NCBI RefSeq assembly: GCF_003173575.1
Contig: NZ_QGNY01000004.1
Span: 62,001 to 126,000, forward strand
Origin: Pedobacter paludis
GTDB taxonomy: Bacteria; Bacteroidota; Bacteroidia; Sphingobacteriales; Sphingobacteriaceae
Length of the DNA stretch: 64,000 nt
Direction: 5' to 3'
Below the pieces are notes generated by a model, which was given only the letters and a program-made list of their open reading frames with translations, did not search any database and was not told where the DNA came from. Numbering within the stretch: the stretch's first letter is position 1; each line of letters begins with the position of its first letter. The position numbers were made by a program, and so were the translations under genes. Below are positions 58,101-64,000 of this stretch, in pieces.

Positions 58101-61098
58101 TGGGTTTATAAACGATTATATTTTTGATGTAAGGAATGTGGTTGGTAAAAGCGGTATCAATGTCATACCTCAACTTACCTGTACCTTTTAGGCCAATTAA
58201 ACTTGCATTGTAGAAAAGTTGTGTTGTTCTGCTTCTCAAATCCATATAATCTAACCAAATCTTATCTATCTCATTCTTTTTTAAAGCATACTCATCTGCA
58301 AATTTTGTAACTCCATTGCCTGTATATGCAGTTAGTTTCGTATCAAAAGCATATTTGGTAGCGTTTGATTTTTGTTTGATTAAACCTGGCTCAAAAGTAT
58401 AAGTGTAATCTGCTTCTTTGGTAAAGGATTGCTTGAATTTTTCATTATCAAAAATTAAATTATTCTCTCTTATCGGACCGATTAATAACGGGTTTTCCTG
58501 GCGATTATCAGGATTAATCAGCAAATGGGTTTCGGAGTTCTCCCCCGAAATGGTAGTTTTTTGGAGAGAGAAATTATTGGCAACCTTAATCATATAGTTA
58601 TCCAATTCCTGACTTTCGCTCGCCGTAAGCGTAGTTGGTTTACTTACTGTTACCAATTGATTGGTGGTATCTGCCAGCACACTAAAAATTGTTTTTTTAC
58701 CAACCGTGATGTAATAATTTTTTACGGTTACTAATTTATCTGCTGTGCGGATTTTAAAATCGTGAAAACCTGATTTAACTACAAAAGAGTAACGTTGTAA
58801 TTGTTGCGCCTGATTAAAGAATACAGGAGCATTATCTATATAAACGATGTTGGCAGGCAAAATTGCACCATCTAAAATCACAAAAGGTGCAACTTGCGTT
58901 GTGGTATCATTGGTAGTTTCGATTGTATTATAAATTGGATTTGGGTGCGTAAACTTATAATATTCAATGGTATCTAAGCCTAAATTTTTGCTCCATTTTG
59001 TCCACGTGAGCTGATCTAATTTTGCGCTCACACTTCCATATGCTTCATCAGCTTCTATCTTTATATTATTGGATTTATGCACTAGATATTTTCTCCCCAA
59101 ATAAGGCATTCTAACATTGGGAACATCCTTAAATTTTGAAGTAAAGGCTTGTGCAGTAACATCCGTTTCGGGCACTGGTTTGTGGTTAATATCTGTAACC
59201 TGCACCAACATATTTACCTTTTGTCCAGGATAAACCATCTCAGGTGCAATCAATTTTAAATTTAATTGGTAAGGATTATAAAATGCGCTTACTTCGCTTG
59301 TCTCCTCGTCGCCATCCCAAAAATAATTGATGCGAATATGGCTGGCTTTTCGGCTATCATTTTTAATTAGTGTATCCAAATTGGTCGAGTAACCTCTTAA
59401 AAACACTTTATTGTCGGCAAAAATGGTATACCAAAAAGGCACTTGATGTTCGTTTATAACCACCACACGCAAACTGTCTTTATTTTGCATGGCGTTAATT
59501 TGCAATTCAGGTTCTAACTTTGTGATGTCAATTGTGGTAGTATCTTTTGGCGTTTCTATTTCGATGTATTCTGCACGATAATCGGTTTTAACCACGTAAG
59601 GCAGGGTAACATTTTGCGAATTTATCACTACATCATCTGCCGTATAACTAACCATTTTGGCAGCCTGACTTTCGTTTTTGCCGTTTACCAAATAAGTGAT
59701 GAACAAGCTGTCTTTTCTAAATTCGGATTTTATCTCAACCGCTTTAACGGTCTTTTTAGAACTCCTCCAATCTTTATAACTTAAAGATTTAGAAGCTGTT
59801 CTAACTTCGTTATTGCTGTTTAAAAACTTAGCATCCAGATTAAATGAAAGACTGGCTTTTGGAAAAATATCCGCCGGGATAACGAGTTTAGTTTCTCCAA
59901 CAGGATCAAGCGTGATGTTCTTCTGCCAAAGTGTATCAGGTACGAAAACCTCTTTTTCAGTATAGTTATTGATATAACTAGTCGTTAATGTAAGTTCTAC
60001 CCTACCATCGGGCACTGCTAATTCATTTTCGTCTGTTGCTTTAAAATAAACCGTAATTAAACTGTCTTTTGTTTGTTCGTTTTTATCCGTTCTTAACGCA
60101 AAATCGAGCGATTTAAGTTCATAATCCTCGTAACGGAAATTATTGTTGATGCGGAATGCTTTTTTAGGCTTTTTAGATTTTTCTTCCAAGCTAATGCCAT
60201 AGCTTCTATCAAGCTTTAAGTTCAAACTATCTGCAAGCACAAAACTGTATTCATAACCTCCATTTTTATATGGATTGATCGTAGCCAATGTTTTTTTACT
60301 ACCATCAGTTTGTAAAATTACCTCGGCTGGTCTGTTCTGGATGTTTCCGCCTTTGGCATTGATAATAAAAGCCTTGAATTTTACGGTATCAAGTGGTTTG
60401 TATATTGGTTTACTAAAAACCATATAGCCCGCAAACAGGGGTTTAACACTTCCTTTCTTTTTAAAAATTGATTTAAATGGTTGCCAAAAATACCTTACGG
60501 GAGATGAATAGGCTACTTTTTTAAAGAACGGCCAATCTTCCCTGTCATCGTTGTAATGGTTATTATCATCTGCTTCGTATTCAAAAAAATTGCTTACCCC
60601 ATTATGTACAACCTTGATTATGCCTTCTTCTTTAGGTTTACCACTTTCCTTTGTGTGCGTACTTCTATACAATTTAGCTTTGTCATCATATTGAGCTCGC
60701 TTTTTTCCATCAACTTCTACAAAAGCGTTACTAATTAAATTTCCTTTTAAATCTGTAATGTAAAACTGAAAATCCTTTTGATTATTAATAAACTGTAGTA
60801 AAACATTATTCTCGCTATGCAAACTTGAGTTGATTGCGCCTCCGCTGGCATTTACAAGCAAGTAATTCCCATAGGGTAAATCAGTTTTTTTATAGTCTTT
60901 ATAATAATCTGAACTGATTAAAGTGTGGTAAAAACTATCGTTAGCTTTTTGCTTTTTTAAGATGCTAACAACCTCATCATCATTAATTTTATAAACAAAT
61001 GTAGCATCGCTGGCTTGTTTACTTTTGGATAATTTGTTTTGACTGAAAACCTGAAAGGAAAAAATAAAAAGAGTGATGAACGTTAAAAGTATTTTCAT
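55192..61098 (-). CDS. Alpha-2-macroglobulin-family protein with inserted carboxypeptidase-regulatory and TonB-plug domains
   Basis: A 1968-residue exported protein (signal peptide ending FSFQVFSQ). MG-type beta domains occupy residues ~200-1000 (SKPIYKPLDTVKFKAF). A carboxypeptidase-regulatory-like domain lies at ~1105-1165 (GRILSDEDGKPLANASIQIV), then a TonB-receptor plug at ~1215-1295 (PLIIVDGLPFDGDI, ILKDASATAIYGARAANGVI). The A2M core resumes at ~1333 (ENGVARFTVKFPDD), with the thioester-type motif YLCNEQLA, C1525, followed by an alpha/alpha toroid (NPQGTWGWWQ). No receptor barrel follows. The protein probably protects or modifies the envelope; function is inferred. Confidence 0.88.
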   Translation of the reverse strand: MKILLTFITLFIFSFQVFSQNKLSKSKQASDATFVYKINDDEVVSILKKQKANDSFYHTLISSDYYKDYKKTDLPYGNYLLVNASGGAINSSLHSENNVLLQFINNQKDFQFYITDLKGNLISNAFVEVDGKKRAQYDDKAKLYRSTHTKESGKPKEEGIIKVVHNGVSNFFEYEADDNNHYNDDREDWPFFKKVAYSSPVRYFWQPFKSIFKKKGSVKPLFAGYMVFSKPIYKPLDTVKFKAFIINAKGGNIQNRPAEVILQTDGSKKTLATINPYKNGGYEYSFVLADSLNLKLDRSYGISLEEKSKKPKKAFRINNNFRYEDYELKSLDFALRTDKNEQTKDSLITVYFKATDENELAVPDGRVELTLTTSYINNYTEKEVFVPDTLWQKNITLDPVGETKLVIPADIFPKASLSFNLDAKFLNSNNEVRTASKSLSYKDWRSSKKTVKAVEIKSEFRKDSLFITYLVNGKNESQAAKMVSYTADDVVINSQNVTLPYVVKTDYRAEYIEIETPKDTTTIDITKLEPELQINAMQNKDSLRVVVINEHQVPFWYTIFADNKVFLRGYSTNLDTLIKNDSRKASHIRINYFWDGDEETSEVSAFYNPYQLNLKLIAPEMVYPGQKVNMLVQVTDINHKPVPETDVTAQAFTSKFKDVPNVRMPYLGRKYLVHKSNNIKIEADEAYGSVSAKLDQLTWTKWSKNLGLDTIEYYKFTHPNPIYNTIETTNDTTTQVAPFVILDGAILPANIVYIDNAPVFFNQAQQLQRYSFVVKSGFHDFKIRTADKLVTVKNYYITVGKKTIFSVLADTTNQLVTVSKPTTLTASESQELDNYMIKVANNFSLQKTTISGENSETHLLINPDNRQENPLLIGPIRENNLIFDNEKFKQSFTKEADYTYTFEPGLIKQKSNATKYAFDTKLTAYTGNGVTKFADEYALKKNEIDKIWLDYMDLRSRTTQLFYNASLIGLKGTGKLRYDIDTAFTNHIPYIKNIIVYKPNQANYLRIYTGNINTDVLESGRYKILFLLKDNSYFIADTISVMANGSNYYKWNSFKIAEADVFSKKLDSLIKYTPKVGYYSGEGGTDISEKIQTFFNHYLFDKKELTNTLQGRILSDEDGKPLANASIQIVGLDVSAISDAKGFFTLKTPEKGKIKITAKAYNFYSQAIDIIQGNVGDIKLKPISYKKRRVEDVEEEVVRGKVSTAYSTTTITSRELSYSLQGKSAGVELQEVVMVRGTSSLPANQKPLIIVDGLPFDGDISALDKDLVKEITILKDASATAIYGARAANGVIIIKSKKGNLATNLAGEPVAQQQTMRTNFNDEGFWQPKLITDENGVARFTVKFPDDITKWNTRVMAMNGNKQTGYTEGSIKSFKSLSANFVSPLFATQGDSIDVIGKLMNYTPIEETGVRKFIYNGKELRNSNVKFKNSYIDTVGITVTSKDSLNFEYTLTQENGYFDGERRKIPVFEAGVKETKGYFSALLKDTTINYSFDKQLGKITVRAEASIFPVLLDEMTQLRNYEYLCNEQLASKLKSLLLEKQLRKYLDQAFTHEKDINFILKKLYQTKNPQGTWGWWQNSNEEIWISLHVLEALLLAEKQGYKVELNKEVLRNYLIAKMQESPNYSQLETIKLLKLLDEKYDFKAWILAFEKQELDKERKRDENISHELLAVKNRITYKSTYSILEMMLLKQTAGIKINLNDLLKLKKQTMFGSIYWGEENIRFWDNSIQNTLLAYKLLKNAGGYENELEKISLYFLEQRKDGQWRNTYEASLILEAILPELIAGNKKNEPASIKINEQTVTQFPFDKTIDNPVDLKIEKSGKMTVYFTAYQQFQNAKPQKVEKDFKVNSSLVQNGIVVNKLKAGTFAKLKVEVEVKADADYVMIEIPIPAGCSYENKVQNFWGVETHREYFKNKTSIFCTKLKQGKYAFEIDLMPRYTGSYILNPAKAEMMYFPVFYGREGMKRVGIN

Positions 61099-61220
61099 GT
61101 AAGCTGATTTATAAATGGTTATAATTACTCTATTTATGAAGTATTACAGAGCAATAGCGGGATGTTTTATCTTATCAGGGATGATAAGCAATAAACGTTT
61201 GGGAAATAGTTTATAAAATC

Positions 61221-61937
61221 TCAACCATTTAGAAAGCGACTTAGCTTATTTAAGAGGGTTGGCGTTTTAATGACTCCGAAACCACCTAAAATAGCATAAC
61301 TCATTTTCATTGTTATGGTGATGGATTCAGATTTTTTTAGATTTACTTTTAACCGCCGAGTTTCAAATCCCAAATAAATACTTTCTAAAATTAAGCCGTT
61401 TTTGATTTGGTTCCTGCTTACTTTCAATTCAAAATAACCTTCTTTGTCTGTAACTGTTGTAACAGTTGTTCCTTTTATTCTTACACTTCCGCCTACAATT
61501 GGTAAACTTTCTTCACTATTAATAACTTTTCCTTTTACGGTGATGGAATCATTTTCGAGTGGCGATGCAATTTTCTCGAGCCCGAATTTCTTTGCTTCGG
61601 TTTCATGGGTTGGCCAAGATTTATTGATGGCATTCCCTACCTTGGGGAAGCTTAAAAAAGCGACTAATGAGGCGGCGATTAAACCTGGCTTAAATCTTCC
61701 AATAGAAAAGTTCGATTTTACATCAATTAACCGATTAATTTGTTCGGGTTTAAATCTTCCACAGCTTTGGCTTTCATTTTTCGCAAACCAATCTTGTAAA
61801 TCACGATCAGAAAACTGGGTAAAATCGGTAACAGATTTTTGGCATGAATCGCAAAATCGTTCACCTGTACCGGCTTGCATGTTCGACCATTTTTCGGCAC
61901 AAGTATTATTGATTGAAATTGTAAAAGAAGTTGCCAT
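61221..61937 (-). CDS. Cys-motif plus carboxypeptidase-regulatory-domain protein
   Basis: A 238-residue protein. The N-terminal ~60 residues carry a zinc-ribbon-like cysteine pattern (C14, then RFCDSCQKSVTDFTQFSD, then SCGRF), typical of a Bacteroidota family whose purpose is unknown. A membrane segment (PGLIAASLVAFLSFP) separates it from a C-terminal carboxypeptidase-regulatory-like beta domain (VKGKVINSEESLPIVGGSVR, TDKEGYFELKV). The topology suggests a cytoplasmic Cys motif and an external beta domain. It lies 120 bp upstream of the giant A2M gene, which carries a related beta domain, and both are on the same strand. Confidence 0.75.
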   Translation of the reverse strand: MATSFTISINNTCAEKWSNMQAGTGERFCDSCQKSVTDFTQFSDRDLQDWFAKNESQSCGRFKPEQINRLIDVKSNFSIGRFKPGLIAASLVAFLSFPKVGNAINKSWPTHETEAKKFGLEKIASPLENDSITVKGKVINSEESLPIVGGSVRIKGTTVTTVTDKEGYFELKVSRNQIKNGLILESIYLGFETRRLKVNLKKSESITITMKMSYAILGGFGVIKTPTLLNKLSRFLNG

Positions 61938-61972
61938 AATATCAGTTTTATACCATGATGCAACTTTTATCT

Positions 61973-62758
61973 TTATTCCACAAACCTTTTAATAATCCTT
62001 AATTTATGACTGTAGACACCTAGTTCACGATTAAAAATGCCCTGATCATCAATTGGATCTATTTTTACTTTGGCTGATGAATGTATAATTTCATTTGGAC
62101 TGAGCATGATTCCAACATGCGTAATTTTTCCCTCAGCGTTATCAAAAAATGCAACATCACCAGGTTTAACCTCTGCTAAAAACCCAACTAATTCGCCTTG
62201 TTCTGCCTGTTGTGAAGCATCACGATTTAATTTTATACCCAATAATTTAAAAACGGTTTGTACAAAGCCCGAACAATCCAAGCCAAATAAGTGGCGCCCG
62301 CCCCACAAATATGGCGTATTTAAAAAGAATTTTGCAGTTGAGGTTATTTGAGTTTTAAAATCCTGACCCTTATTGCTGTGCGCTTCAAAATTGAGCTTAA
62401 ATTTCTCTTCACCGGCATAACAAAATCCATCTTGTAAAAAAGGCAGATTACTTGCTGGGCTTAAATGATACAACGTTCCGTCTTCTGCAGTTAAAGAATG
62501 ATTAAAACCTAAAGGAGAAAGCAATTTACAATCATGCATTTCTGCGAACTGGTTTTGCGAAATTGGGGCCAGCTGTCTAAAATCTAACCAGCCTTCGTAA
62601 CCATCGTATCCATTTTGAACAAGCCACCAACGCTCATCTTTCTGAATAATTTCTACATGCTCTCCAAATAATAATTGCGAAACTATTTCTGCTTTATCTG
62701 ATGCATCTGCTCTTAAAGGGGCTACTGCAACTCTACAAATACCGTATTGATTTTCCAT
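61973..62758 (-). CDS. NlpC/P60 (C40) peptidase with SH3-like N terminus
   Basis: A 261-residue cysteine peptidase that probably cuts muropeptides. Residues ~1-120 hold one or two SH3b-like parts (VSQLLFGEHVEIIQKDERWW). The catalytic domain has LDCSGFVQTVF (nucleophile Cys), ITHVGIML (His) and the third polar residue later (IIHSS). There is no signal peptide, as in gamma-D-Glu-diamino acid recycling enzymes like YkfC, which work in the cytoplasm. It precedes the Cys-motif protein by 35 bp. Confidence 0.87.
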   Translation of the reverse strand: MENQYGICRVAVAPLRADASDKAEIVSQLLFGEHVEIIQKDERWWLVQNGYDGYEGWLDFRQLAPISQNQFAEMHDCKLLSPLGFNHSLTAEDGTLYHLSPASNLPFLQDGFCYAGEEKFKLNFEAHSNKGQDFKTQITSTAKFFLNTPYLWGGRHLFGLDCSGFVQTVFKLLGIKLNRDASQQAEQGELVGFLAEVKPGDVAFFDNAEGKITHVGIMLSPNEIIHSSAKVKIDPIDDQGIFNRELGVYSHKLRIIKRFVE

Positions 62759-62865
62759 TTAAATATGCTCGTAACGAATTGTAAAACTAATAAATTACAT
62801 CCATAGCCTAACATTTTGCTCGATATTTTGTTATTTTTATGATGTAACATTTAAATCTGCTCGTT

Positions 62866-63318
62866 ATGAATTTTAAAAAAATATTAATTGCTGTTGATAA
62901 CAGTACCTGTTCTGAAAAAGCCGCAAAAGCTGGATACGAAATGGCAGAAAAATTTAATGCAGAGGTGGCACTGGTTAATATAATTGAACCTGTTCCGGCT
63001 AATGTAAATTCTGATTTAACATTGGCACCCGTTTTCATGGACACTTATGATAACAGCGAGGAAAACAGTCACATTCTTCTAAAAGAAATAGAAAACAAAT
63101 TTGGCAATGGAATAAAAACCTCATATTTAAGCATTGTTGATACGGCAGCACATGGAATTATTCAACAGTCTGATGAATGGGGATCGGATTTAATTGTAAT
63201 TGGAACTTACGGTAGAACGGGATTATACCATTTTTTAATGGGTAGTGTTGCAGAACATGTTGCCCGCAAATCTGCCTGTCCGGTTTTGATTATTCCAAAT
63301 AAAAGTGAATTAGATTAG
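62866..63318 (+). CDS. Universal stress protein
   Basis: A 150-residue UspA-like protein. The N terminus KKILIAVDNSTCSEKAAKAG and the ATP-binding signature GTYGRTGLYHFLMGSVAEHV (G-2X-G-9X-G-S) are present, so it is of the nucleotide-binding type. Normally induced under energy or starvation stress. It is divergent from the NlpC/P60 gene; the shared 107-bp spacer contains both promoters, though I could not fix a -7 box. Confidence 0.92.
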   Translation: MNFKKILIAVDNSTCSEKAAKAGYEMAEKFNAEVALVNIIEPVPANVNSDLTLAPVFMDTYDNSEENSHILLKEIENKFGNGIKTSYLSIVDTAAHGIIQQSDEWGSDLIVIGTYGRTGLYHFLMGSVAEHVARKSACPVLIIPNKSELD

Positions 63319-63341
63319 TCTTCAATTTGATATAGCAGACT

Positions 63342-64000
63342 ATGAAAAAACATTTTTATGTTTCCGTGCTGTTTTTACTCATTGGGATAAATTCAGTTTT
63401 AGCCCAATCTGCTAAGACTTATTTATCTGACAGTAAGCTTGATAAAATAGATAGTTTATTTAAACAATATCTAGATAACGGTTGGATAAAAGGAATTTCT
63501 GCAAACATTGCTGTGGATGGAAAAACCGTCTATAATAAAGCTTTTGGAAATAATATAGATCGTCCCTTTAAAACAGATGATATTTTAAGAATTGCATCAC
63601 AAACCAAAGCTATAACCAGTGTGGCTGTAATGATGTTATTTGATGAAGGAAAAATTGCTCTCGAAGATCCCATTTCGAAATATATTCCAGCATTTAAAAA
63701 CCCCAAGGTTTTAGATAAATTTAACCATGCAGACAGTAGTTATACAACAAAGCCTGCTAACCGCGAAATTACCATTCGCGATTTATTAACGCATACTGCT
63801 GGTCTTGGTTATGCACAAATCGGATCTCCGGAAATGAATGCAATTTATGCCAAAGCAGGCGTTGAAGCAGGTTTTGTAATTCATAAGAAATTATTAAAAA
63901 CCGAAATAGATAAATTGGCAAAACTACCTTTAGCCCTACAACCTGGCACAAAGTGGCAATATAGCCTTAGTGTAGATGTTTTGGGTAGACTTGTAGAAGT
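63342..64000 (+). CDS. Serine hydrolase (beta-lactamase family), 3' end outside window
   Basis: The first 219 codons of an exported class C beta-lactamase/esterase-like protein. A signal peptide ends at SVLAQ. The S-x-x-K nucleophile motif is SQTK (in IASQTKAITSV), and the Y-x-S/N region is WQYSLSVDVLG. The ORF is open to the right edge. The family includes esterases, DD-peptidases and beta-lactamases, so resistance should not be assumed. The ATG is 24 bp after the usp stop. Confidence 0.87.
   Translation, partial: MKKHFYVSVLFLLIGINSVLAQSAKTYLSDSKLDKIDSLFKQYLDNGWIKGISANIAVDGKTVYNKAFGNNIDRPFKTDDILRIASQTKAITSVAVMMLFDEGKIALEDPISKYIPAFKNPKVLDKFNHADSSYTTKPANREITIRDLLTHTAGLGYAQIGSPEMNAIYAKAGVEAGFVIHKKLLKTEIDKLAKLPLALQPGTKWQYSLSVDVLGRLVE

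Noticed and set aside
61444-61992. 182-codon ORF opposite the Cys-motif protein
   Set aside because: Antisense shadow of a gene with clear family motifs; its own peptide has none.

Overview
The window is AT-rich bacterial chromosome, most likely from the Bacteroidota, family Sphingobacteriaceae, close to Pedobacter. This rests on gene content and layout rather than on a 16S gene. Supporting signs are promoters of the TTTG / TAnnTTTG type, DUF4199, BatA-domain and GH3-family genes, an alpha-2-macroglobulin protein with an inserted TonB plug, a NAD-dehydrogenase/TSUP fusion inside the sulfate-assimilation operon, and many lipoproteins with weak ribosome binding sites. No rRNA, prophage, insertion sequence or CRISPR array was seen. 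One tRNA gene (Leu, CAA) is present.

Layout. 1-9 kb: a sensor kinase cut by the left edge, a fused trehalose-phosphate synthase/phosphatase, a GH15 hydrolase, and glgA-glgC for glycogen. 9-20 kb: sulfur assimilation on the minus strand (sulfite reductase, SUMT, SirC-TSUP fusion, cysH, cysD, cysN), with a diverged second SUMT and an Rrf2 regulator nearby. 20-31 kb: a hybrid kinase, a metallophosphoesterase, an M23-like protein, small lipoproteins, a Pif1-like helicase, tRNA-Leu, a WYL regulator and small conserved genes. 30-45 kb, minus strand: hscB, rseP, dxr, a GH3 enzyme, two family 2 glycosyltransferases, a zeta-toxin-like cassette, DUF4199, a degenerate dihydroorotase, a BatA-domain protein and an L,D-transpeptidase. 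46-54 kb: the complete histidine operon hisG-D-C-B-H-A-F-IE on the plus strand. 54-64 kb: a WD40 protein, the giant alpha-2-macroglobulin/TonB-plug protein, a carboxypeptidase-regulatory-domain protein, an NlpC/P60 peptidase, a universal stress protein and a serine hydrolase cut by the right edge.

Most striking observations. (1) The sulfate-assimilation operon has a leader with a short ORF containing three consecutive Cys codons, followed by an intrinsic terminator just before the first gene. This is a candidate cysteine attenuator, and it lies downstream of a 35-bp promoter/operator element that is repeated (32/35) in front of the diverged SUMT gene. (2) The histidine operon has its own leader peptide with five His codons and a terminator. 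(3) A zeta-toxin-like kinase and an overlapping 55-codon gene are bracketed by perfect 19-bp direct repeats, so they look like an inserted cassette in an otherwise house-keeping run. (4) Operon spacers are repeatedly filled with hairpin repeats, including a 25-bp perfect stem 14 bp before hisF.

Functions were assigned by reading motifs and family resemblance. No database search was possible, so names of family-level calls are recognition, not alignment results.
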